From: Serpula lacrymans var. lacrymans S7.9
Lineage: Eukaryota; Basidiomycota; Agaricomycetes; Boletales; Serpulaceae
Direction: 5' to 3'
Assembly (NCBI RefSeq): GCF_000218685.1
Contig: NW_006763290.1
Location: 3,684,908 to 3,748,907 of the forward strand
Length of the DNA: 64,000 nt
Each line of letters begins with the position of its first letter. Position 1 is the first letter of the stretch. This document shows, one piece after another, positions 43,223 through 54,387 of the stretch. The position numbers and the translations under genes were made by a program. The notes beneath the pieces were generated by a model, which searched no databases, was not told the origin of the DNA, and saw nothing but the letters and a program-made list of their open reading frames with translations.

Positions 43223-44780
43223 ACACAATTTTGTGGACCACAGAGAACCAAAACTATCTCCAAGTAAAACAATCCTACCTTTACTATCCATCATTGTATA
43301 GTTTTGCTTTCTATTGGCATGTTGATTGTGTTAACATATCTCTAGAAAGTTTCTAGATTAATTGTATGTTATTATACTAGTAATACAAATACATACTACA
43401 ATACTTTACTACACTACCTTACAGTGAGGTGGTTGCTATCACTTACAGTCATTCTTTGTTTCCAGTGCTGAGCAGGTGAAAACAGTGTTTTGAACTAATG
43501 ACAAAACCTTTTTTGCTAGTTTCATCCTTGCCTCTCAACTCATTAGCTTTCATAGGCTCAACAGGCAACTCAACTCATGTCTGTGTTGGCTCAGTTCAAG
43601 CAACAGCACAGGACACATATTAGAACTGCATCATATACTCCATGCCCAACCCAACAGCAAGATAATGACTGCTTTTCACCTAGCCCGGCTGTTCTGCTTA
43701 TCAGACCTCTGACCCAACCCCATTCTGACACCAGTAAACTTCATTTGCAGCTTCATAATACAAAATGCCTCAGGACATTTGGAAGGGAGATCAGCAAATA
43801 TCAGAATTTTTGTGTGCAACACTACTGAATTGTTGTCCAAATCAATGTATTTTTGGTTAAGTTGCATACTGTATTTGCCATAGTAAAAGTTTGTCACATA
43901 TCAAGGAGCTCTTTATATATAATGCTGGTCAAAAGACTAATCACTTAGCTGAAAGCAGGTAGTAATAATAGTATACAAGCACTGGTAGTGGCATATGGGA
44001 ATGAAACCAAGTCCAAGTTGCACCAGTGCAAACTCAAACACTAGTTCAGAGTTGGGGAAGGTGGCAGAACCTTAAGATTGTTATTTTGTTTTATTTATTT
44101 TTACTAATTGGCATTATTTTGTTTGTACACTCTACTAAGGTACTGCAATCTCAATTTCAAAAAGTTCAGGTGCACCACACTCAAAATCATGTCCAACCAC
44201 TGATAGTAAGTGCTGAGCAGAGCTTGTGTGACCTCTGTGACGTCTAAATAGCCCCCCATCTGAACTGACAGTCAACAACAGTACATCTAAATGGATATTG
44301 ATAAACCACCATGTGAGAGCACACATACAAGAAGACAAAATGGAGTGTGAATAATTTTACAGTGCTGGCCACCAGCATGTGACTTTGTCAGAGTCTAACC
44401 AGTTTAGCCTTTTTTTAATATTTAGTCTAATATTCCAACTCAAATCAACTCAGTGGAAAGTCAGTCAAACTTCTATGCATGTAATTTTTCAAAATATTGG
44501 TCTATCATTATGAATTTAGCGTGTAAATGGAGTCGGGGAACAAGTTCCACAGTTGTGAGTTGGTTGTGAGTTTGAATAGTGGCGAAGATCAAATACAAAC
44601 TATACAATTGGAGTGTAAATAATGCGGATCACAAACACAATATGTTACAGAAAAAGAAGCAATTGCATTAAAAAAAAGGAAAAACACAGCATTACTAATC
44701 AGAAATTTAACTTACCTCATTTTGCAGAGCAATCAACAAAGTGATGGCCGTTTGCTACCCACAGAACCCTCCTCAACTAA
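43223..44780. other. no supportable gene
   Basis: AT-rich DNA with only short non-protein-like frames. No repeat shared with the rest of the window was seen. Confidence 0.4.
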
Positions 44781-44783
44781 TGT

Positions 44784-46980
44784 TCAGAGTTGGGGAAGAA
44801 GGCCACCTTTCCAAGAAGGTTCAGTGGTCAGCCGATGAAAATGAAGCTGTAGCAAGTCACACAGCAGAGTATTAACTTTGGAAGGGTAGGACTGATCAAG
44901 GAAATAAATGGTGTAATGGTTAGCAAAATATAGGATACACTGTGGCAAAGAAAGTGAATCAAGTTCACGAGATTTTAGAAAGGGAGGATGTATGGTGGTG
45001 GAGTGCAAGGGGTGAAAAGGGCCGAAGTAATTGTTACCGCCGACAGACCCTCCATATTCCAGGTAATTACAGACACTTGTTTTGATAAGAGGGATGAGGT
45101 GATTTTCAGGAGCATGTTTGTAGTCACAAAGTATGTGATTGACATTATTATCAATTGGGTTGACGAGAGGAGGAAAGAATGACAGTGGATTGAAGTTGGT
45201 GGTGAGAAAAGGAGCAACAGAGTATGTGTCTGGTTTGCAGGGAACACCGACAATGATTGCTTTGTGAGTAATGTGTGAATAGAATTACTGGATGTCTCTC
45301 CTGTATGCAATATGAGACAGCAAGAACAGCAGTAGAGGTTGACATCAAATGGTGGTGAGACAGCGGATATACTTGCATTCCCGAGTAGTGGCTGAGGGAT
45401 GATTGCCACTCCTTATGTACCACCATATGGTATATGCAATGTCATCAGCGGTCATAGTTTAATTGCGGATCCAATCTTCATCAGCAGGCCCCCCTTTATG
45501 ACGTAGATTGGACCACCAATTGAGGGTCTTTCAGGAAATAGAAATTAACAATTCCATTGGGTGGAGAAGAGATAGGAGAACCATATAACTGGAAGTACCA
45601 GTTTATGATGGAAGGGTTGCAATTGTAGAACCTTCTGAAGTCGGAAGGAAAGTTGGTGCAAAGTAGGGTAGCAACACGAGTCAAGACCTCGAGATCATTG
45701 ACAGGGAAGGGCAAGGAGATGGGATGGATGCGTTGTACTAGGTCATTGCAAGAGAGAGAGAAGAACAGTCGACAAAAATGGGACCAATAACAAAGTAAGG
45801 ATAGTTTATGGTAGAACGGGATCAATGATTGTGGCAAGGTTTACACATTCTCTGCAAATTAGAGAGTATCATTAGGGCAAAACTGGAGGGAAAAGGAGAG
45901 ACCTTTTGGCTAATAGTCCAGAAAGGTTTCCATTCATCCAAAATACAAGTGATGCACCCAGTACCTGCAGAAGGCTCACAAGCAAGGATGTTGTCCATCA
46001 AGTTGAAAATTTCTTCATCAGATGGGAGAAAGGGATTGTTGTTGTGCATGTTAGTTGGTGACATAGACATGAAGGAGACAAAAAAGTTTAGATTTCAAAC
46101 TTTTTTACGGTATGGACACAAGAATGGGATCAATAATGGTACATCGGAAAGGGACAGTGGAGAAACCGGCTCCACGGAAAAGAGAAGAGGATTAGATTTG
46201 AAAAGGAGTAGATAAGAAGATTGGTACAAATCACTTTTGTTAAATAGAGATCAATGTGGATTCACTGTGAATAACTGATACAGCCTGCAGTTTGAAAGTA
46301 GTTTTCCAGCAGTTCCAGAGATCATTGTCTTGGCCATTGAAGGTGGTCCCAAATTGTTTCAAGTATACTTTGAGGAGTACAAAGTCACCTTGTTTAACAT
46401 CAGAGGCTGGATAGGCATCCATAAGAGATTTTGGTTTGAAAACTGATCTGGCATTGTAAACAGCATTGAAAGGCTTAGGCTTAATAAAACTAAGTGAAAC
46501 TCAGCCGCTGCCCAAGAGGCTATAGAAACGACTTTATTATTTACCTAAGTGAAACTACAATAGATGTTAGTTTAAGGTAATCTCTAACAAATGTAATGTA
46601 ACATACCTCAGCCGCTGCCCGAGAGGCTATAGAAATAACTGAGGTATTCCTATACTAATCCCCCTACTACTTATAGTCCGAGGTGCTACTCGCTACAGTA
46701 TAATGACTCCATGGAGTGGTGGCTATGCTCCATGGAGAACAATGGCTGCTTCGGCAGAGACAGGGTTTATCCGGTTTTGTCAAGGCTGTAGGCAAAATAG
46801 GTAAGGAGAAAGGAGAGACACAGAGCAGGAGAAGATAAGCACCATTAGTCCTTGGTCTTTGTAAGAGTTTTGAAAGCAAGAAGCACAGAGATCACCCCAT
46901 CCATCTTCAACAGATTCTAAAGTAAGGAAGTAAGAACGCAGTAACAATGGTGTATTAACTTTCCTACCCTTTATTTCAGC
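44784..46980 (-). pseudogene. unrecognised protein-coding remnant, split by a Copia solo LTR
   Basis: Consecutive - strand frames (46422-46240, 46070-45822, 45837-45496, 45426-44975) read as protein with stops between them: MDAYPASDVKQGDFVLLKVY, LWNCWKTTFKLQAVSV, NGIVNFYFLKDPQLV and others. The Copia LTR 46482-46782 interrupts the same strand upstream. I cannot name the family. The block beginning YPASDVKQGDFVLL looks like a conserved fungal hypothetical domain and would be the best search query. Confidence 0.4.
46482..46782 (-). mobile_element. Copia solo LTR, 301 bp, TSD AGGCT
   Basis: TAATAAAACTAAG to CGGTTTTGTCA on the + strand is flanked by AGGCT at 46477-46481 and 46783-46787. It holds both CAGCCGCTGCCC...GAGGCTATAG blocks and so represents the longer LTR form, equal in length to the one at 3279-3579. 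Confidence 0.92.
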
Positions 46981-47028
46981 AGCTCTGGGTATCTTCAGTC
47001 ACTATTTGTCCCAGGTGAGTAAAGGACA

Positions 47029-47575
47029 TCATGTGGCAGCTTCTTTTGCTAGCTTGTCTGCATCTTTTTTGCCTGGTATTCCCTTTTGTCCTGCAATCCA
47101 TTGTAGTGTTATGTTGCATGTTCTTCCGTGTTGCTTCCAAAGTGCTTTGATTTCTACATTAAAGTAGTCAAGAATGTAGTGGCCAAGACGTCCGTCAAAG
47201 ATGTGACTGGCCACTATGGTTGCCTGGTTATCTGTAAAAATAAATGTGGGATAAGTGATGCACCTGGTTGACTGTAGCAACTTTGCGGCTAGTGTGAGTC
47301 CTATAGCTTTGGCTTCAAAGACTGTATGCAAGTGGGATGGACCTAGGTGGTATTGTAGCATTTTGCTCTTCCTAACATTGTGGTATAGGACTGCTGCTGC
47401 TCCTGCTGCATTGTCATGCATGGATCCATCAGTAAATATTTGTATGTTGTCATTGATGGTTTCATAATTGTTGATAGCTTCTTGTTGAGTTGGTGGGACT
47501 TGTTTTTTGTAGATCAGACAAGTGTGTGGTGGGTATTGGATGAGGTATATGGTTTCAACTGAGTCTAGGTGTATG
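47029..47575 (-). pseudogene. LINE RNase H domain
   Basis: IQIFTDGSMHDNAAGAA (Asp), HTVFEAKAIGLTLAAKLL (Glu), FIFTDNQATIVASH (Asp) and KKDADKLAKEAA (Asp) give the full DEDD set. The domain itself is open. Its upstream connection is cut by the LTR insertion, so the apparent start in the LTR is not genuine. Confidence 0.85.
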
Positions 47576-47579
47576 TTGT

Positions 47580-47988
47580 TGTTACAATAACACAATTTTT
47601 GGACCTTTCCTTTAATTTTCATTCTCCACTTTAATCTTGTTACTATAGTTCACACTCTATGCCATGCGGCACTTTCCTTTTTGTTCTAACTCCACCTTCT
47701 CGCGCAGCGCTGCCTTTATTCTTCTTTTAGACACAAACTCTCTCACGCAGTGGAGCTGGTCACACAGGCTGCACCCTCTGACATCATCAGCCACTGCTGT
47801 TATCAACTGTACAGTACATAGGTACAAACACTCTGTATTAGTATAAATACCCCAATAGATCAAGGAGACTCCTCAGCGAGTCCACCTATTGTATACCAAC
47901 AAACTCTCTGCAGCTTAAGGGGTAACCACTCCCTCATCACTACCTTTATAGTGTGTTCTTGTGTGCGCCAGAGTAACTAACTCTTGGT
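47580..47988 (+). mobile_element. Gypsy LTR inserted in the LINE, probable TSD GTTGT
   Basis: It starts TGTTACAATAACAC and runs to GAGTAACTAACTCTTGGT. GTTGT lies on both sides (47575-47579 and 47989-47993). The usual final TGTTACA is not present, so the 3' border is uncertain by a few bases. The R word AGCGAGTCC is present near 47875. Confidence 0.82.
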
Positions 47989-48449
47989 GTTGTATGTTAA
48001 TGCGTGTTTGTGTAATGTGTGTCAGTGACATTTTACTGTGGGGTGACAGTGGGCTTTCATGTAGGCTGCATGTAGGGGGTGCTGTGGGGGCAGAGACACA
48101 ATGTGGACTGCTGATCTGAAACAGAGTTTATTGAGTAATATGGTGGCTGGTGGGATGTATAAGTGTGACATTAGTGCGTCTGTTGCTGTGGTGCACATAG
48201 CTCCTGTTGCTGTGATTAGGCCAATTCTTTGTACGCTGTCTGTTTTTTGAGTGGTTCCTGCAGCACTGCGATTGAGTTTTATGGTGTTACATTTAAAGGG
48301 GGGTTTACACCATATGTCCACTACGTAGGTGATCTGTGGGATTGCTACAGCTTGAATAAGTTGTCGGATGTGCTTGGGAGAGACTCCTGTGGTGTTTCGG
48401 GATAGTCGTCAGATTTATAATGCGTATTGGGTTCCTTTGGCTATTGCTA

Positions 48450-48985
48450 TTATAGATTTTGGTGGAATTTGGTGAAGTTTTGTGGTTGTATCACATTGTT
48501 GCCAATTTGTATTGGTTGGCGTATTTTTGTTGTGCTGTGTGAGAAGTCTATTAGCGCAAATTTTGATATTTTGAATTTGGAGTTATGTGTTTTGGCCCAT
48601 TGTAGTGCTCCGTCATCTTGTTCTAGCATGTCAGTGACAATGGCATGCATTCCAGTAAATATGGGTGCTATTGCTAGGAGAACTGTGTTGTTTACAAAAG
48701 CTAGTGTTAGCTCATTTTTGTTGTTTTTTGCTGCAATGTCAATGAGTGAGGCATTGTGGATAGACATGGGGTCTCCTTGTCCGACACCATTGCAAATGGT
48801 TGTCCAGTCAGAAATGTAGTCGTCAAATTTTAGTTTTGTGCATCGTTGTTGTAGAGTGGTTCTGACGAATGTGGATATAGGTCCAGGTATACCTGGTTGC
48901 TTCATGTCGTGTATGAGTACATCTGTGATTACATTCAGAAATGCACCTTTGATAACTAAGAAAAGGGCAGAGACAACTTTGTTTT
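48450..48985 (-). pseudogene. LINE reverse transcriptase
   Basis: VVSALFLVIKGAFLNVITDV corresponds to the first catalytic block, with Val where ALFLDIKGAFPN has Asp. GVGQGDPMS is the central block. The YxDD-equivalent reads LAFVNNTVLLA, so both aspartates are Asn. All three catalytic acids are lost although the frame is largely open. Confidence 0.82.
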
Positions 48986-49107
48986 GACGTCCATGGTTGC
49001 ATATTATGTTTAAGATCCTACATTGTATAACCTTGGCAATATAGCTTAATTGGTAGAGCAACTGGCATGTATCCAGAAGATTCCAGGTTCAGTCCCTGGT
49101 CTGGTTA
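48986..49107 (+). repeat. 122-bp inverted repeat, left arm, with tRNA-like sequence
   Basis: GACGTCC(A/G)TGGTT through GGTCTGGT is the inverted partner of 49890-50011. Both arms are exactly 122 bp and the spacer is 782 bp. The left arm joins directly to LINE RT sequence. Confidence 0.85.
49035..49107 (+). pseudogene. tRNA-like sequence, left copy
   Basis: A 73-nt cloverleaf can be drawn. It has a D-arm (AGCTTAATTGGTAGAGC), an anticodon loop CATGTAT with TGT at anticodon positions, and a T-arm CCAGG/CCTGG with TTCAGTC. Position 33 is A instead of the near-universal T and the acceptor stem has mismatches. A tRNA-derived SINE head or tRNA pseudogene is more likely than an active tRNA-Thr gene. 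Confidence 0.55.
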
Positions 49108-49784
49108 ATATACAATTTTATCATTGGGATGAGGTAGTAGTATTCTCTAGGGATTTGCACTTCAGTCAACCTTTTTTCATAGCCTCTTAGGTTGATCAGT
49201 TATAGTTCAATGATCTGCCTAAGAGGCTTTTATCCTGAGATTATCCCACATGCAGGTAATCCATACAGGACTCTCTTAAATTAAATTCAATCCAAGGGAC
49301 ATTTGAGAATCCTAGGACTCCAAAGTGGTGCCAGGGGTCCTTATATTGATTAAAAATTCAAAAGTTATATATCCTATATTATTACAAGGTAGGACTATCC
49401 TAGGATGTTCTAAATTCAAAAATGTCTCATAATAGGTAACAAGGTGTCCTTTAGGGTTTATATATGTGGTAATCTAAATATGTCCCGGATACTCCAATAG
49501 GATGTCCTTGTTGTACCCTAAATGTCCTTTAGGAGTACTTGTATAGTGTCCATAATACATAATGACACTGAACTTGGATTCACTACCTATTCAGTATATA
49601 GACCCCTGTATGACATTAGGATAGAACAAGTTGAATCTACTCTACAATTCCCTGCTATCATCTGGTCTTCTATTATAATCCTAATCCGGCCCTAAAGTTA
49701 TGCTACCATCCATTGTTCAAGGTTCATGGTCTTCCATTGCCAATAAGGATTGGATTATGGATGTTATAGTCTCCTCAGATTGTA
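49108..49784. other. spacer of the inverted repeat, LTR-like at its right end
   Basis: There is no coding frame. The segment ends GATTGTAACA at 49780, which resembles the outer end of a - strand LTR, and has a TATATAGACC word near 49600. No second copy is present in the window to confirm an LTR. Confidence 0.35.
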
Positions 49785-49889
49785 ACAGGTGGACCCACCA
49801 CCAAATTGCATGGTGTAGAGCTCTATGGTCCTACTAATTTTGCGGACCTCTTCTGCGGCTGCTGAGAGGTTCTTGATAAAACTGGATAA
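49785..49889 (-). pseudogene. Gypsy gag fragment
   Basis: ACCACCAAATTGCATGGTGT and the following 75 bp align with the gag of Gypsy-1 near 20820-20910 (shared AGAGCTCTAT and the Ala-rich continuation). It is cut at the right inverted-repeat arm. Confidence 0.65.
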
Positions 49890-49962
49890 TGACCAGACCA
49901 GGGATTGAACCTGGAACCTTCTGGATACATGCCAGCTGCTCTACCAATTGAGCTATATAGCC
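49890..49962 (-). pseudogene. tRNA-like sequence, right copy
   Basis: On the - strand this 73-nt copy has an almost complete acceptor stem (6 of 7 pairs), a perfect D-stem GCTC/GAGC, an anticodon loop CATGTAT and a T-arm with GGTTCAATCCC, an ideal polymerase III B box. Position 33 is again A. It is better preserved than the left copy. Confidence 0.6.
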
Positions 49963-50011
49963 AAGGTTATACAATGTAGGATCTTAAACATGACATGTAA
50001 CCACGGACGTC
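49890..50011 (-). repeat. 122-bp inverted repeat, right arm
   Basis: It is the inverted partner of 48986-49107, with about a dozen substitutions. Beyond 50011 the sequence is unrelated to the LINE that adjoins the left arm. Confidence 0.85.
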
Positions 50012-52229
50012 TTACACAGTATAGCTGCTGCACCTTGGTTGATCAGGCTGAGATCCTTGGTTCTTTGGAGGAAAACAACTTCTTCCATATGGTTTCAACT
50101 GACCGAGTCGTTTGGTGGGTCTATCTTTTTTTCCTTTTGTTGGGCCCTTCTAGCTCCTACTTCCCCAGCTGTGTTGGCTGTTTTGAGGAGTTTGGCCATT
50201 CCTTGAACTTCAGTGAGGCTTGAGACTTTGGGATGTAATTACTTTATCCACAGTCCCTTTTTCAGGTCACCATTTAACCCGATCCAGAGCTGAATCACCT
50301 TTTGTCTCTCATCCATGTCGCTGATCATATTCCAGAGTTTGGTCAGTTCGTAGATGTATTTCTGGACTGATTTGTTATTCTGATAGTGTTTCCTTAGTTT
50401 GTCTCATTGCTCCAAACAAAAGTTCACCAGAAAGTAATAATTAAACATTCCTATGAAGAACCTATACAGATTCTATTTGAAGGGATTATTGGCTACTTCT
50501 TGAATTTGTATGCCTTTTCTTTGAGAAACAGTGATAACCGGTATACCCTGTTAGACTAGGGTACTTGCCCTTCTTTTACATAGGCTGTTGCGGCCATCAC
50601 AAATCAGTGGAACTCCCACTAGTGAGCTTTACCATCATATGGTGCCGGTTCTGTTGGCTTCAAGATTTGTTTTTTTCTTTTTTTTCAGGATTTCTTCTTC
50701 CAATGTTTCAATCTATGACCCAATGATGACACTTTGGAGTCGTCATTAGAGGAAGAATCACTTGTGTCTCCATTGGAACTCAAATTGGATTCACTCAATG
50801 AGCTTCCTGAGTCTGAGGGTCCTCTATTTTTGTTTCTCATTTGTCCTAATAATCTCCCAATGTAACTGGCGGCCAGGATTTGGTTGATTAGGTTTAACTT
50901 ATGGGGTGTCCTGGTGGTTCCCAATTCCTGGGTAGGCTCAATCATTTTGTTTATGAGTTTTACTACAGGGTTAGTGTTACGATACACCATTTTTGGACCT
51001 TTAACTTTTATTCTCCTCTTTAACTTTCTTCTGTAGTTTTCACACACTGTGCCAGACAGCACTTTCCTTTTGTTCAAACTCCACCTTCTTGCACTGGGCT
51101 GTGTTTCTTTATTTTTAGCTACAAGTATCTCACACAGTGGAACTGGTCACATGGGCTGTGCCTTGTGACATCATCAGCCACTGCCCTCATCAAACTGTAT
51201 AGTACACATGTACAAACAACATGGAGTAGTATAAATACCCAATAGATCCAGGAGACTCCTCAGCAAGTCCTTCTGTTGTTTACCCACAACTAACTTGGTC
51301 CTATCCTAAAGGGTAACCACTCCCCTCACTACCTTTACAGCTTTGTCTGAGTTGTGCGCCAGAGTAACAAAATTCTTGGTTGTTACAGTTAGTAGCATCT
51401 AAGACAGCAATGTCTGGATGAACACATTGATATTTTCCTTTTCTTTGGCTAAGTGTGCCCTTAGTTTAGTAAGTTCATTTTTAGTTCTACTGGTCTCCCG
51501 CTCATAAGTGCCTTGTAATTCTCTGTTTTGCTCTTCAGCCGACTTTTTGGATGAAGGATTCATTTTGTGGTATAAGTTCACGGGTTCTTGTTGTGCCCAG
51601 TATTGTGCCTCCTTCCAAGTCTCATAAGCTTTTTGTTGCTCATCGAGATTCATATCGGACTCAGCAGAGATATTTCCCCAGTTCCTTGGGTCCAGTCCCT
51701 TTCCTTTTGAAAGTGAAGGTCCTTCATCTCTATCCGACCCTTTTTCAGGGTCATAGTGGTTGCCTTTCTTTTCCCTATGTTTTAGGATTTGTTCCAGTTG
51801 CTCATTTGTAAGCCTCAACTCTGCTTGCCTTACCAATCTTTCTTGTTCAGCATTTAAGACAGACTCATGCCCGCATCCGGGCTGAGTTTTTCAGGATATA
51901 TCAATATGCGGAGGTAAATTCAATGTTTTATCTATTCTACCGGTGCTGACAGGTGTCTGGTATAATATTGGTACCTCCTCATACTCGTCTCCAGGACGGT
52001 GTGAGGGACTCCTCATTGTGTTACTCGAGGGGTTAACCTGAGTATCAGCGACGGATATTGAACCTGGTCCCTGAAGGGTAATAATCTGGGAAGATGGACT
52101 ATCAGTTCGGCAAGGTAGTGATGACTCACTACTAGCCTGTAGTTGCGCTGCAACTACCAGGCAACTTCTTTGATGCAGGTTATACGGGCCTGTCCTATTT
52201 GTGCTATTCAATATTTTTGAGATGGTCAT
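50012..52229 (-). pseudogene. Gypsy-3 gag, split by a solo LTR
   Basis: This gag differs from that of Gypsy-1/2. Its N-terminal part is in 52229-51891 (MTISKILNSTNRTGPYNLHQ) and 51836-51399 (DPEKGSDRDEGPSLSKGKGL, then a Lys/Glu coiled coil). After the solo LTR it continues as LINQILAASYIGRLLGQMRN with a Ser-rich stretch (50960-50690). A degraded capsid core follows at 50650-50020 with blocks corresponding to KAYKF, FNYYF-like and WMRDKR segments. Pol is absent. Its 5' flank is cut by Harbinger-1 at 52321. Confidence 0.7.
50975..51387 (+). mobile_element. Gypsy solo LTR, 413 bp, TSD GTTAG
   Basis: TGTTACGATACACC to CTTGGTTGTTACA is flanked by GTTAG at 50970-50974 and 51388-51392. It lies inside the Gypsy-3 gag in opposite orientation. 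It belongs to the Gypsy-1/2 LTR family. Confidence 0.94.
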
Positions 52230-52320
52230 CCGGGTGATCCTGGGTGATCAGTCCAAGGTCCAGACAACAAAAAGATGGTTTTTTTGGATGTAGTTATAGA
52301 TGGGTAATGTGAAAAATATA

Positions 52321-52399
52321 ATGGTCCTCAAACCTCGCCTAGCACTTTCCTTAAGGTTTGCTTAGGGCACTTCTTAAGTGAGCATCAAGGAAAAAAGAC
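52321..52399 (+). repeat. left TIR of Harbinger-1
   Basis: It matches the reverse complement of the right end over 62 bp with one mismatch, then less well to AAAAAAGAC. It contains the palindromes CCTTAAGG and CTTAAG. Confidence 0.9.
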
Positions 52400-52661
52400 G
52401 CTCCGGCATTGAGCAGTGAGACTGTAGGATTTAAAAGTCAGTAGATACCAAATAGTTGCAAAATATTTTGAGAAAAACCAGCCACAGCCATATTGTGCGG
52501 ATATTGAGATTAGTAAGCTGCCACCTTTGGGTAGTTGAGTAAATTTGAGCAAAGATAGCATGCTCTAGGTTCAATAACAACTTAATAGAAACACAGAAAC
52601 ACCCCAGGCTCATATATAAGGACAGGACCTTGAGAATAGAGCTTAAAGTTTTGTCTCAGCC

Positions 52662-54131
52662 ATGCCTAAAGTCTCTGAAGAAGCTCAGCTTCTTTCTGCT
52701 TTGCAGAATGCCAAGCAACATGCTTTGAATATCTTTATTCAGCATAAAATTGCTGAATTAATTTCTGAAGTAGAATTGCACCCTGAGGGGGGGGGGGCAT
52801 TACCTGGTGATGATTCTGATTCCTCCCACTCTTCTTTCTCTTCTTCATCTTCTGGTATGGACAATATCATCTTAGCTCATACCACCAATCTGTTTGCCAT
52901 TGAAGATGTCATCCTTTCTACTCGTGTTCTCACCTATTGTCCTTTTGCCCCTTATGTTTCTGTATTTCAATATCTCCATGAATGGGCTGAAAATAACTGT
53001 TCTATCTTTCACCGTCTGATGTGTACCTCTCCCTCTACTGTTTTTGAGATTGTGTAGAGGCTAGAAGATGACCCAAGCTTTTATAATAATTCTAATAACC
53101 CACAGGCTCCTGCTAAGCAGCAGATTGCATGTGCCATGTTCCATTTTGGACACTATGGAGATACAGCCTCCATTGAGGACACTGCTATATTAACAGGAGT
53201 TTTTACTAGGTCTACTGTGGACTATACAGAGTGAGTCATGATAGCCATTCTCAATAGGCATGATCAGTATATCAAGTTTCCCCAGGATGGAGATGCTGAT
53301 AAGAAGAAAGCAAAAGAGTAGGTGAGAAGCAAGACCATTAGGGCATGAGAAGGAGGATGGTTATGCGCTGATGGTTCGGGCTTTAACCTTTACCAGAAGC
53401 CTGGCTTCTATGGGGAAGGGTATTTTGACAGGAAATCAAGGTACTCTATTAGTTTTCAGGTGAGTAGCTTTTTTACTTTTTTATCTCTTAGTTAATGCCT
53501 TACACAGATTGTGGTTTCTCCCCACAACCTCCGTATTTATGACTACAGTACTGGCCATGCTGGTTCTACTCATGATGCAAGTGCTTTGTGTGATACTCGC
53601 ATTTATAATAAACACCAAACACTTTTTGGTCCCATTGAGTGGATTTGGGCTGATTCTGCTTATCCCAGTAAGAAGTGGTGTGTTGTGCCATTCAAAAAAT
53701 CACTTGGTGGGAAGATCATCCATAATCAGAAAGTCTTTAACTATCATTTATCCAAAGTATGTAAATTGATTCTTATATGCTCTCTTATTGACTGATATTG
53801 GACCTAGATACGTGTCTATACAAAGCATGCTTTTGCAGCTTTGAAAGGATGCTTTCAATCTCTCAAGGATTTGAGGATCAATATTAATGATACCAATGGA
53901 CATAGGTTTGCAATGGCATGGATCAAATGCTGTTTAATCTTGCACAACATGATTATTAGTATTGAAAAGAAGAGAAGAGGGGGAAAAATACAGCTGATTG
54001 GGCTCTTGAGGAGAAGAAGACTTAGAGATGACAGTGTACCTGACTTTGATAATTTTTTGTCTCATGGCCAGAATTTTTGTAACAGTCTTATGGGTCCAAT
54101 CTTAAGAGCTCTGGACAGAGCTCCAACTTAA
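52662..54131 (+). pseudogene. Harbinger-1 DDE transposase (DDE_Tnp_4 type)
   Basis: The frame starts MPKVSEEAQLLSALQNAKQH. An HTH region follows (FHRLMCTSPSTVFEIV, stop, RLEDDPSFYNN). Catalytic blocks are LCADGSGFNLYQKPGFYGEG (first Asp), IYDYSTGHAGSTHDASAL, EWIWADSAYPSKKWCVVPFK (second Asp) and YTKHAFAALKGCFQSLK. The family has Glu in the last block (EHAxG.LKGRF); here it is Lys. Four in-frame stops (first TAG near 53055) are also present. Introns near 53461-53507 and 53758-53810 interrupt the frame. Confidence 0.88.
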
Positions 54132-54387
54132 ATACATGTCTTGTTTCTTGTGTCTATTATGTACCTTGTGTATTGAATGTTAAATGTTATGTCTTACATT
54201 TTACAGAAAGAACTAGAGTAACAAAGTTGTACAACAAGAACTCATAGTGAAACACACAAAAGCAGCATGACATTGCAAACATATAAGACATACAATCATA
54301 TAGTTTGTACTATTATGTAATGATGAAGCAACATACAACATATAAATACATAAAAAAAAGGGGGGGGGGGGCGAGCATACTCAAACA

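Larger units (their letters stand above)
46990..48985 (-). mobile_element. Tad-like LINE fragment (RT, connection, RNase H), split by an LTR
   Basis: RT (48985-48450), a connecting region (48321-48022) and RNase H (47575-47029) follow each other on the - strand. A Gypsy LTR (47580-47988) sits between the last two. The 5' part of the element (ORF1, endonuclease and RT fingers) is absent beyond 48986, where the 122-bp inverted repeat begins. Such 5' truncation is usual for LINEs. Confidence 0.82.

Noticed and set aside
47029..47622. Complete 197-aa RNase H gene with its own start
   Set aside because: The apparent start codon lies inside an inserted Gypsy LTR; the domain belongs to the interrupted LINE.
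49035..49107. Functional tRNA-Thr gene (TGT anticodon)
   Set aside because: Position 33 is A in both copies, the acceptor stem has mismatches, and the sequence is embedded in an inverted repeat.
53509..53769. Separate hydrophobic protein on the + strand
   Set aside because: It is a shifted frame of the Harbinger-1 transposase exon, which in the neighbouring frame carries the DSAYP catalytic block.
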